Below, piece by piece: positions 1 to 8,750 of a DNA stretch of 64,000 bases. The notes beneath the pieces were generated by a model. It was not told where the DNA came from. It did not search any database and saw nothing but the letters and a program-made list of their open reading frames with translations. Every line of letters starts with the position of its first letter. Positions within the stretch are counted from its first letter, which is position 1. This stretch comes from Rhipicephalus microplus (lineage: Eukaryota; Arthropoda; Arachnida; Ixodida; Ixodidae): assembly GCF_043290135.1 (NCBI RefSeq), contig NC_134707.1:78386987-78450986 (forward strand), given 5' to 3'. Position numbers and translations under genes: made by a program.

Positions 1-1339
1 ATAAAAAGATACGTTTACAAATTTACACGGAACACAACTTCCACATGCACACCAAAAATTCTTACAAAAAGATATGTATATATATATGTACATTGCATGG
101 TAAACGAAGAACACACAAATCAAACGTAAAATTTCATATGTTAGGTGTTTGCGTGGTATTTATAAGGTATTTTTGCGAGTACTAAAGAAACATTAACCTA
201 CGAAAATCAGGCAGGCCTGAAAACAAGCTTTACACGTCTCTCGCAGACGAACAGAAAAGAGCAGGACCAGTGTTGAAGGAATTCCTCCTCAGCGAGAAAG
301 AAGAGTTCCTACAACGAAACTGATAGTAGTTCTTTGTCGAGTCGCTCCAAAATCGGAAAAAGAGCGTGATGGCGACGACGTGCTGCAACCGCCTCACAGT
401 GATTGCCCCAGACAAGGGACACCAGCAACAATGAGAAGGCAGGCGAAGCGGTGTCGAGAACAACGCCCAGAAAAGACAAATCGATTTATTGTGAGGCCAA
501 GAAATCCAGCATGCACAGTCCTCTAGAAAACACGAGCAACTGCGCATTGTCTCAAAACACGCTTATTTGTTTCCCGTAGGGAGCAGTTCAAGCATGTTGA
601 TGATAGGACCATTATCCACCTTTCGAGGCGGTCAATGGTACTAAGAACACGCGAGCCTAGCCACCGCATGAAGTTCTGGAGGTGACCAGGCAGAAACGAT
701 GCCGTCAGCGCACTTAAAGAGACATGACTAGAGCCGGTGCAGCTTGCGGGGGGAACTAACGGGAGAAACAAAGCGACTGTTGTGTCAACGATAGCATTGT
801 TTAACACATCTACCCCAGGACAGGTCGACTAGACATGACGAAACAATGCGACAACTGTTGCATGAAAAGGAGGTAGTGTTACTGATTGTGTACCCTAATT
901 AAGGTGCACATTAAGCATTAATTACCACAGGTGGGTGCGTAGAGAATAATATGCCAGAGTTCGCGCGGGCGATTCCTTTCCTCGTACGAGGCGCAGCAGG
1001 AAGCGCAGGGCCAGTAGCTGGCAGCAGCGCTTTCACACCGAAGGGAAAGCAAGGGTCCCTTGGAATTCTGCTGTCGTAACGCTGCACGAGAAAGCAACTC
1101 AGTGCCACCAGACTAAACGAAGGAACACAAAACAGACAGCAGTGTTATCGCGATGCGTAAAGGCGGCTGCCTTACTTGAGAAAGGTAGCAAATGCGGCCG
1201 CAGAACCAGCAGACTGAGTTCCTGTTTAAAAGAAAGTTTATTTACACTATGTACAGAGAACAAAAAGTTGATAATATTTCAGTGATATGCGCACTTTCAA
1301 TTTGGTACACCAGTGTACCAAGACAAACTTCACTACGTT

Positions 1340-1680
1340 TAAGAGGATTTTATTACCAGATATATCTTACATAACGTATGGGTACACAGAAAGATATACA
1401 AAGATGATCATGCGTATGTACAGTGCAAGCTTTTTGTACAGCAAAAATACTTATTTGCGTATGGAGCGATGTACAATACAAAAATTTGTACAACAAGGAC
1501 GGGACAATCATAAACTTCGAGATCATGAAATTTATATAAACAAAAACGTTATGTGTACAAACAAGAGGATCGTTCACATTGTAAGGCGATGCTTACGCAT
1601 TCACCGGTGAGCACAATTTACTCATGTTCTCAAGAACCATAATTCAGAAAAAGGACTTCTTTTTTAATAAAGAAAAGGAA
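1340..1680. repeat. Dispersed repeat, copy 1 (partner at 13050-13400)
   Basis: This segment aligns along its length with 13050-13400. Shared blocks include GAGGATTTTATT versus GAGAATTTTATT, CATGCGTATGTACAGTG versus CATGCGTATATACAGTG, CAAAAATTTGTACAA in both, and the later CTCAAGAACCAT versus CTCAAGAACAAT. Both copies hold a short minus-strand open frame of about 70 codons with similar residues, but the shared DNA alone explains that. The family is unknown to me. Confidence 0.65.
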
Positions 1681-2545
1681 ACTTTACAATGTAGTTTCAC
1701 AGTGGTATCAACTCTAGCACACCTCCTCAGTATAGGAGGAAAGGCATGCGTGTTTAGAAGTGGTTAATGATTTACAATACTTGGTACTGTACCACGGGAG
1801 AGCTGAAAGCCGCCACACGTGCTTGAATGTTCAGCTACACAAAGGGAATTTTTTGTAGGTGAGCAACTCATCACAAGGTTACAAAAATCGGGGTCACTCG
1901 GACACCTCGTAACTAAAACTAACAACGTGCCCGTTCAGAGGGGCAGGGAAGCAATGAACATAGAGTTCGCCCGAGAAGGCGCTCGCGACATCATTACACA
2001 ATGTTATCATTATGCATCATTAAACAATAAATAAAAAACAACTTTGAGGGGCGGAGATCCAATCGACATAGACTGAGCCAGAATGCCGCACACGGCATCA
2101 TTATAGAAGGTTCGTGCAGAGTTTTTAGAAAAAAAAGCTTATGTAACACAGGTAAAGAAGGCACACGCTTTCAGATTGAAGTCTAATACAATCGTCGCGT
2201 ATGTTGCGCCGTCGTTGAGAGACAGAGTCTGGGTGTGTGCCTGTGACACAGGAACGCGGGGGGGGGGGGGGGGTTAGCGTTACAGAAAGAGAATTTATTG
2301 GACTCACCACTCGTAGAGCAGTACATTTATACGTAATATGCAGCCGACAGTTCAGCTGGTGACATTGCTGTAATATGCAGTGCATACATTGTCCACATTA
2401 CACCATTCAAAACACAGCGACTTGCATCTCGCAGGGGCGCCATTAGTGAAACAAAGAGTTACACGATTCCTGTTTTGAAAGCAAACATAAACATATGAGA
2501 CACGTGCGAGTTCGCTTATGCACACACATAAGAGCGCAGCGCTAC

Positions 2546-2720
2546 AGAAGGGGGGGGGGGTAGAAAAAGTGGGTAACGATTTAGAGTACAAGGGTACTCT
2601 ACAACCGAAAGCAGTTCAAAACCACAGAAAACTTTACAAATCAAACCCCTACACAATGGGGGGGGGGGGTTAGAAAAAGGAATAACGATTTAGAGCACAG
2701 GGTACTACTATGAGATGTCA
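2546..2720. repeat. Tandem pair of G-run plus GATTTAGAG segments
   Basis: Two adjacent segments, starting at about 2549 and 2658, each begin with a run of 9-12 G and continue TAGAAAAAG, then TAACGATTTAGAG and a GGGTACT block. Related but more decayed versions occur near 1754-1803, 12340-12490 and 16205-16270, so this is a dispersed repeat. Run lengths may be affected by sequencing error. Confidence 0.55.
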
Positions 2721-3015
2721 TTCTATTCTGCCAGTTGATGGAAAAAATGCAATGACGGCATACCCTTCGTGATGCCCAGTTATTAACAGGCCTGCCATTC
2801 AGGGCCAGTTGAAATGTTCCATTTCTGCAAAATTAAAGAATAAAAATTTGCAGAATTCGTTCTGAATTAGAATGGGCGTGTAGCTGGGCACCAAAAAACA
2901 AGATCTGTTATTTTGAACTTGCCTTATCTTCAACAGATACCTGATTAGTTCCTTAAAATAATCAGCTCGTCCTATGGGCCTAAGCTGTTACCCCAAAACC
3001 TTCAGAGCTCCTAAG

Positions 3016-3029
3016 CGGTGTTTTTTGGA
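3016..3029. repeat. Target-site duplication, 3' flank of LINE A
   Basis: CGGTGTTTTTTGGA is found here and again at 8737-8750, immediately outside the two ends of LINE A. The 14-bp match is exact and stops at both sides, as expected for target-primed reverse transcription. Confidence 0.85.
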
Positions 3030-3041
3030 CAGGACAGGACA

Positions 3042-3053
3042 AACAACTTTATT
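3042..3053 (-). terminator. 3'-terminal AATAAAGTTGTT motif of LINE A
   Basis: On the minus strand the element ends with AATAAAGTTGTT, about 60 nt after the ORF2 stop, then TTGTCCTGTCCTG. The AATAAA can act as a poly(A) signal. The same 12-mer closes LINE B, so it may also be a 3' end recognised by the reverse transcriptase. Confidence 0.55.
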
Positions 3054-3109
3054 TGGTCCTGAGAGGCAAGGCAGCGGGCCAACTATGTAGGTCCCCACCC
3101 AGCCGTTGG

Positions 3110-6100
3110 CTAGTCCCATGTCGGAACAGAGAGGCCATGCCTCTCCGCTCGTTCACGGGCCCTCTGGACAGCCTGAAGCTGGACGTCTTGTCTGGGGTCT
3201 GTGATTGCCGTCGTCCAGTCTTCTTCTGTTTTAAAATCCTGTAACGCAGGGCACTGCCAGAGCATGTGACTCAAAGAGCAAAATTCACCACAATCTGGGC
3301 AAGGTGGATCAATATCTGAATGAAGCATGCTCAGAAAGCCCCTAGAGGGGTAAGACCCCGTCTGGAGCATGCGGAGTGTGTTTGCTTGTGATCTGTGGAG
3401 CTTATGATGAGGAAAGGGAAAAGTTTGTCGCTCTCCTCTGTAATGAGATGTTATCTCGTGAAAAGTAACGAGAGGATCACTGTGGACGAGCTCTCCCGAA
3501 CTCACCCGAGAGACCACCCCGTCGCGGCTTGTGAAACCTCGCGCACAGTCGTGGGCTATCTCGTTTGGGTTCAGGTGACCCGGCAGTACGTCTGTTCCCA
3601 TGTGAGCGGGAAACCAGACTATGTGATGAATAACGTCTGAGGGGGGTTTGCTGTGGAGAATTCTGGCTGCCTCTGTGGCTATCAATCCCGATGCGAACGC
3701 CCTAACAGCCGCTCGGGAATCGGTGTACACCGTGGTGCGTTTCGTGTCCAGTAATGCCAGCGCTACAGCAGCCTGTTCTGCTACATCGACCAAGGAGGTC
3801 TTCACTGAAGCTGCCGAGACAAGTTCTCCCCTGTCATTGACTACTGCCACGGAAAACTTGCTGCCGCCGGCGTGGCGCGCCGCGTCCACAAATGTCTCTG
3901 TTCCGGAGAGGTTCTTTATGAAAGCCCTAGCCCTCGCCAACCTACGACCTTTATTGTGTTGGGGATGGATGTTTCGTGGAAGAGGGTCAACAATAAAGGA
4001 ATTCCTTGTTTGATAATCAAGCTGCGTAGTTTCTCCCTGATTGAAGATAGGACGGAGGCCTGCCGCATCGAGCAGTTTTCTTCCTGTTTTGAAACTCGAT
4101 AACCGAATTATTTGTGCTGACCTTTGCGCTTCAATTAATTCCGAAGTGGTGTTGTGCACTCCCAACTTCATGAGTTTTTCTGTGCTAGTCCTGATTGGGA
4201 CGCCGAGCACCTTTTTGACACTTTTGCGCATGAGCGCGTCCAATTTATCCCTTTCCGTTTTGGTCCAATTGAGAGCCGCCACTATGTATATGATATGGCT
4301 CATGAGGAAAGCGTGGTGGGCCCTAAGGAGGATATCCTCGCCTATGCCGCCCTTCTTGTTGGACACCCGCATAATTAATCTCAGAATGTTCTCTGTTTTT
4401 GTGGTGAGATGGGCTATAGTCTTTACGTTGCATCCCTTAGAGTCTAATAAAAGCCCCAGAATTTTCATAGAATTGACTCTAGGAATTGTGCGACCATCCT
4501 TGGTGCAAACGCTAATGGGCACCTGATCGAGAGGGGTGAGTCCCCTAACACCTCGTCTAGCCTGTCTGTACAGCAGGAGTTCCGACTTTTCCGGCGAAAG
4601 CGCCAGTCCCGTACCTTCCAGGAAAGACTCTGTAACGTCCAGAGCTTCCTGTAGAGCTTGTTCAACCGCCGCCTCCGATCCTCCGGGACACCAGATTGTA
4701 ATGTCGTCAGCATATAAAGCGTGTCCAACATTAGGAACTTTAGAAAGGCTTGCCGACAGCTTGCGCATGGCTATGTTGAATAGAAGGGGGGAGATAACTG
4801 CCCCTTGGGGAGTACCCCTTCGTCCGAGTTTGAAAGGCTCCGAGACTGATTGTCCCAATTTCATTGCCGCCGTCCGACTCTCGAGGAAAGATTCAACGAA
4901 GGAGAAGAATTTAACTCCCAGGTTCAAAGCCGATATCTCCTTAAGAATATAGTCGTGTTTAACAGTATCGAATGCTTTAGTGAGGTCTAGTGCGAGGACC
5001 CCTTTTACATCTTTGCTTGGAAAGTCAATTATGTGTGTTTTGAGGAGAAGCATGACATCTTGCGTGGAAAGTGAGGGCCCGAAACCTACCATATTATATG
5101 GAAATAGGTCATTCCTCTCGATGTAGCGCGTTATCCTGTTGTGTACTGCATGTTCTGCTACTTTGCTAAGGCAAGAAGTAAGGGAGATCGGGCGGAGGTG
5201 ATCTAAGCTGGGTGATTTACCTGGCTTGGGGATTAAGACCACTGTGGCCCTCTTCCAAGTTTCTGGTACGACGCCCTCCTCCCATACCCTGTTTATCTCC
5301 TTCACTAAGGCCTGAATGGCTTTATCATCCAAATTTCTTAAGAGCCGATTCGTAACTCCATCGGGACCTGGGGCAGACCTTCCGTTTAGGCTATGGAGCA
5401 TTTCCCTGATCTCAGCTTCCGAGAAGGGAGCGTCCAACTCTGGGGAAGGCACACCCTCATACCGGTGGGGGACAGAAGTTGAGCTCTGGCTAAGCGGGAG
5501 GTACTTGTTGGCAAGTATCTGAAATTGGGAAGCTTCTGAGGTGCCTGTCATTTTCTCCTTATTAATAAGTCGGTCTATGGCTAGTTTCTGATTCCTTTTG
5601 GATTGTCCATCATCTAGGAGGTGTTTGAAGAGGGTCCATTTGCCTCCTTTGCGCATTTTCCCGTCCGCAGCCGAGCAGGCATCCCTCCATTGTTGTTTAT
5701 GGAGTTCGGAGCAGTGCTCCTCAATATGTCGATTGAGCTCCGCAATCTTTTTCCGTAGCCTGCGATTTAGCCTTTGTTTTTTCCATCTCGCGATGAGAGA
5801 GCGTTTGGCGTCCAGGAGATGCGCTAACCTTGCATCCATCCCCGGAGCATCAAATTCTGTTACTATTTCTTTGGTGGCCTTCTCGACATCCTTCTGTATT
5901 TGTATAAGAAGTTCACTGAAGGTGTCATGTACTGACTCATCTTCACCTCTGATTTGCCTAAAAAGGTCCCAGTCTGTATATTTATAGGTTCTTGGGGGTG
6001 GTGCTCTTATTTCCATCCGGAGTTCTATGATGCTGTGGTCGCTTCCCAAGTTCTCCTGTAAGTTGGACCACTCGACCACCGCATTTCTAGTGAAGCTGAG

Positions 6101-6697
6101 ATCAGGCATCGTGTCTCTGGCGGCCGAGTTTCCCAGCCTCGTGGGAAAACGCGGGTCGGAGATAAGCGTTAGGTTTAAGTCTATACTGGCTGCAACTAGA
6201 TTGGCCCCTTTCTTTGTCCTCGTAACATAGCCCCAAGACGGATGGGGAGCGTTGAAATCCCCAGCTACTATTAAAGGGTGCGATCTGGCGGCAGTTGCGA
6301 GCCTATGAAGGAGTGAGCGGATATTATGTTTATAAGCCGAAGGAGGGCTATACAGGTTAAAAACGAATATGTTGCTTCGGATTTTGCCGTTGGGGATGAT
6401 TTCAATTAATTGTGCCTCGAGACCGGATCTCTTATCCGAGTCGCAAATTTTGACTTCGTGCTGCTCAAAGGAGGTATCTTTCCTGACCAACGTGGCGATA
6501 CCTCTGCCATTTGCGCCTTTTTGGCTAATCGAACGGTAGCCCGAGAGAACTACCTTCTCGCTAAGTGTTTCCTGCAAGAGCAGGACGTGCGGCTTTGACG
6601 CCTGTGCTTTGATGAGCTGCAGTAGAGCAGCTTTACGCCTCAAGAAACTTGCGCAATTCCACTGCCAGATAATTATGTTTCCGGTTTGGCCCGCCAT
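3110..6697 (-). CDS. LINE A ORF2: endonuclease-reverse transcriptase-RNase H
   Basis: Intact 1,195-residue polyprotein that nicks the target and copies element RNA by target-primed reverse transcription. From the N terminus: an exonuclease/endonuclease/phosphatase domain (IIWQWNCASF near residue 10, LLQETLS near 40, VAGDFNAPHPSWG near 145, GSDHSIIEL near 220); a reverse transcriptase (SAPGPDGVTNRLLRNL, LALDLTKAFDTVKH, RRGTPQGAVISPLLFN, catalytic YADD); an RNase H (FVDAARH, YTDSRAA, NEIAHDCA); and a C-terminal Cys/His segment (CPDCGEFCSLSHMLWQC). The start codon lies 8 nt after the ORF1 stop, which suggests coupled translation. The last RNase H acidic position reads His (IAHD). No frameshift or stop interrupts it. 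Confidence 0.93.
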   Translation of the reverse strand: MAGQTGNIIIWQWNCASFLRRKAALLQLIKAQASKPHVLLLQETLSEKVVLSGYRSISQKGANGRGIATLVRKDTSFEQHEVKICDSDKRSGLEAQLIEIIPNGKIRSNIFVFNLYSPPSAYKHNIRSLLHRLATAARSHPLIVAGDFNAPHPSWGYVTRTKKGANLVAASIDLNLTLISDPRFPTRLGNSAARDTMPDLSFTRNAVVEWSNLQENLGSDHSIIELRMEIRAPPPRTYKYTDWDLFRQIRGEDESVHDTFSELLIQIQKDVEKATKEIVTEFDAPGMDARLAHLLDAKRSLIARWKKQRLNRRLRKKIAELNRHIEEHCSELHKQQWRDACSAADGKMRKGGKWTLFKHLLDDGQSKRNQKLAIDRLINKEKMTGTSEASQFQILANKYLPLSQSSTSVPHRYEGVPSPELDAPFSEAEIREMLHSLNGRSAPGPDGVTNRLLRNLDDKAIQALVKEINRVWEEGVVPETWKRATVVLIPKPGKSPSLDHLRPISLTSCLSKVAEHAVHNRITRYIERNDLFPYNMVGFGPSLSTQDVMLLLKTHIIDFPSKDVKGVLALDLTKAFDTVKHDYILKEISALNLGVKFFSFVESFLESRTAAMKLGQSVSEPFKLGRRGTPQGAVISPLLFNIAMRKLSASLSKVPNVGHALYADDITIWCPGGSEAAVEQALQEALDVTESFLEGTGLALSPEKSELLLYRQARRGVRGLTPLDQVPISVCTKDGRTIPRVNSMKILGLLLDSKGCNVKTIAHLTTKTENILRLIMRVSNKKGGIGEDILLRAHHAFLMSHIIYIVAALNWTKTERDKLDALMRKSVKKVLGVPIRTSTEKLMKLGVHNTTSELIEAQRSAQIIRLSSFKTGRKLLDAAGLRPIFNQGETTQLDYQTRNSFIVDPLPRNIHPQHNKGRRLARARAFIKNLSGTETFVDAARHAGGSKFSVAVVNDRGELVSAASVKTSLVDVAEQAAVALALLDTKRTTVYTDSRAAVRAFASGLIATEAARILHSKPPSDVIHHIVWFPAHMGTDVLPGHLNPNEIAHDCARGFTSRDGVVSRVSSGELVHSDPLVTFHEITSHYRGERQTFPFPHHKLHRSQANTLRMLQTGSYPSRGFLSMLHSDIDPPCPDCGEFCSLSHMLWQCPALQDFKTEEDWTTAITDPRQDVQLQAVQRARERAERHGLSVPTWD

Positions 6698-6705
6698 TTT
6701 GAATA

Positions 6706-8451
6706 TTATTGAAGGAACATAGCCTGCGGCGAACTCGTAGCGTCCGAATCCTGCTGCACTATCTTGGCTTTTGCGATTGTACCAGTGTTGGTCGTCTTGA
6801 GTTTGCTAGAGTCAATCATTTTCATTTTAGATTCGAGGATTCCTACTCGACGTGTCAGGTGGGAGACGCTCCCGTCCATACGTTCGATTGTGCTAGATTG
6901 AATGGCTAAGGCCTCTCTCACCTGCTTGAGCGATTCCTCAATCGCCGTTAAAGACGCGAGTACATTTTTCTCAGGGACCTGAGCGGGGGACTCATCACTT
7001 TGCATTGCCACGCTTTCCGCGATCGCGGGGGACGAAACGGCCTTGCGCTTATTCCCTCCTGCTTTAACCGGTATGGGTGTGGCTACTTCACGGGGTTCAC
7101 GCGAGTTGCGGAAGAGCTCGAACTCGGCCCTCAGCGCTCGTAGTGCTTCTTTAAGTTCTGCATTTTCTTTTTTAAGCATTAAAATCTCTGATTGTTCTGT
7201 TTTTTGCTCTGGTAAAATGCCCTGCGTTACCTTTTGGCCACTTGGGATGTTCATCCTGGCCTTGTCCGCCCAAGACATTTGCTTCTGAACGCGGCCCTTG
7301 GAACCCGATCGTCCTCTCGAACGGGAGCGACTGCTGCCCTTGTCACGCCCTCTGGAGCGAGAGCACGATTTGCTGCCGGAGCGTCCTCTTGAGCGGGAGC
7401 GTCCTCTAGATGCCGATCTGCTGCGATGAGCGCTGGAGAATGATTCTTCTTCCGCCAGTCCTTCTTCGCCTCCAGCTGTGTCGGAGCCACGCCGCGCGCG
7501 CCTACGGCGGCGCCGCCGTCTTTGGCGCACGATGTAGGGCACCTGGAAGCGCTTTCTGCACTTGCGGTCCGCCGTTGGGTGCGCTCCGCCACAGATGGCA
7601 CACGTGGGATCACACTGATGGTCAGGTGATGGTGACTGCATGCCGCATCCGCGGCATTTCTTCTGTTCATCGCCCTTGGGGCAAACATAGGACCTGTGGC
7701 CGAAATCACCACATGCATAGCACACGTCTACTTGCCTGCGATACAAGGAACAAGGGTATCGAACACCATCACACACGACGTGCTGGGGGACCTTTTGTCC
7801 GTCGAACAACACGATCACTATTGGTGTCTTCTTGATTCTTCGAACCACCAGAGCGTCAGGGTTCCTCCGGTTGACGATCATCTCTGTCAGTTCTGCTTCA
7901 CTGAGATCCACATTGATTCCACGGATCACTCCTTTACATGTGTCGTCAGACGCAGCCACGTAAGCCGCCAAGCCTATGACAGTCGAGCCCATACTTATTT
8001 CTTGGACCCTGGCGTAGGCGGGCGCATTCGCCTCGAACGGCGTGGCAACGACGAAAATGTTCTGGAAGGGGTTCGTGCACAGCGTGTCGTCGAACACCTG
8101 CTCTGCTGTTAGGGAAGCCGCCTTTGCGAGCGAGCGCTTGAAGATAAGAAGGTCTGTCTTCTTGACATCCATCCCTCCACGTGGCCGTATAATGGTCTTA
8201 AAGTGATCCCTGGGAAGGTTTGGGATCCTGGAAGCTTTCACAACACGCCTCAACGCGTTCTGTGAGGCGGCAGTGCGGGAGCCGCCTTTACCACTTCCTG
8301 TCGCTGACGTGGGCGCATTACCAGCGTTACAATCCACCCGCTCGGCAAGTTTCTTCTTCTTGCTGGCTACTTCAATCCATCCCGCGCACTCCGCTTCTTC
8401 CGGATTGATGTCCATGCCTTCTACAACCGACACATTGGGGTTGGAGGCCAT
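6706..8451 (-). CDS. LINE A ORF1: gag-like RNA-binding protein with SR-rich region
   Basis: Intact 581-residue ORF1 protein, expected to coat element RNA in the ribonucleoprotein particle. A central globular region precedes three zinc knuckles at about residues 244-298 (CYACGDFGHRSYVC, then CRGC..DHQC, then CAICGGAHPTADRKC). Next come an arginine run near 309-321, an Arg/Ser dipeptide-rich stretch at about 341-388 and heptad-like leucine/glutamate segments from about 415. The knuckle layout is typical of ORF1 in RNase H-bearing arthropod LINEs. The SR-rich stretch is not found in the related protein of element B. The start is the first ATG of the frame, preceded by about 285 nt of element 5' UTR. 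Confidence 0.9.
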   Translation of the reverse strand: MASNPNVSVVEGMDINPEEAECAGWIEVASKKKKLAERVDCNAGNAPTSATGSGKGGSRTAASQNALRRVVKASRIPNLPRDHFKTIIRPRGGMDVKKTDLLIFKRSLAKAASLTAEQVFDDTLCTNPFQNIFVVATPFEANAPAYARVQEISMGSTVIGLAAYVAASDDTCKGVIRGINVDLSEAELTEMIVNRRNPDALVVRRIKKTPIVIVLFDGQKVPQHVVCDGVRYPCSLYRRQVDVCYACGDFGHRSYVCPKGDEQKKCRGCGMQSPSPDHQCDPTCAICGGAHPTADRKCRKRFQVPYIVRQRRRRRRRRARRGSDTAGGEEGLAEEESFSSAHRSRSASRGRSRSRGRSGSKSCSRSRGRDKGSSRSRSRGRSGSKGRVQKQMSWADKARMNIPSGQKVTQGILPEQKTEQSEILMLKKENAELKEALRALRAEFELFRNSREPREVATPIPVKAGGNKRKAVSSPAIAESVAMQSDESPAQVPEKNVLASLTAIEESLKQVREALAIQSSTIERMDGSVSHLTRRVGILESKMKMIDSSKLKTTNTGTIAKAKIVQQDSDATSSPQAMFLQ

Positions 8452-8736
8452 TCTTCAGCTCGACGACGCGTTAGGCGTCGTCGCGACGCTGTTGCAGCGC
8501 CCGAGAAACGCGTCGACGCGCGAGGCGTCTGCGTGGCGTGGGTAAAAGTCCTGGGGATGTCCAAAAATTTCACCCACCGGTAAGATGTTGGTATCTGCTG
8601 GTTCACTACAACAAACGGCGTCGAATGATGCACAGTTCTTGCTAGTTGAGGCAAAAAATCCGTGCCAGAACACTTGAACAAACGGGAGCCGACGTGTTCG
8701 CACATCCGCACTGAACGAGCACCCCCGGGCTTTTTT

Positions 8737-8750
8737 CGGTGTTTTTTGGA
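8737..8750. repeat. Target-site duplication, 5' flank of LINE A
   Basis: Exact second copy of CGGTGTTTTTTGGA (first copy 3016-3029). It fixes the 5' end of the element at 8736. Confidence 0.85.

Larger units (their letters stand above)
1..3015. other. Repeat-rich intergenic stretch
   Basis: No convincing gene is visible. The stretch is AT-rich and contains a decayed dispersed repeat (about 1340-1800), several poly-G runs and two near-copies of a short G-run segment at 2546-2720. Short plus-strand open stretches around 230-550 (for example a Lys/Glu-rich segment near 238-325) are interrupted by stops and match nothing I recognise. Confidence 0.6.
3030..8736 (-). mobile_element. Full-length RNase H-bearing LINE (I/R1/LOA-type), element A
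   Basis: A complete non-LTR retrotransposon of 5,707 bp on the minus strand. It has a 5' UTR of about 285 bp (8736-8452), an intact ORF1 (gag-like, CCHC knuckles), an intact ORF2 (apurinic-type endonuclease, reverse transcriptase, RNase H, zinc-binding tail) and a short 3' UTR ending in AATAAAGTTGTT and TGTCC repeats rather than poly(A). Exact 14-bp TSDs flank it. The RNase H places it in the I/R1/LOA branch rather than with typical Jockey elements; the exact clade is not resolved. With both frames open it may be, or recently have been, mobilisation-competent. It is related to element B at 53900-59616. Confidence 0.9.

Noticed and set aside
7251..7718. Alternative minus-strand frame inside LINE A ORF1
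   Set aside because: It overlaps the intact ORF1 in another frame and reflects its Arg-rich, GC-rich codons.
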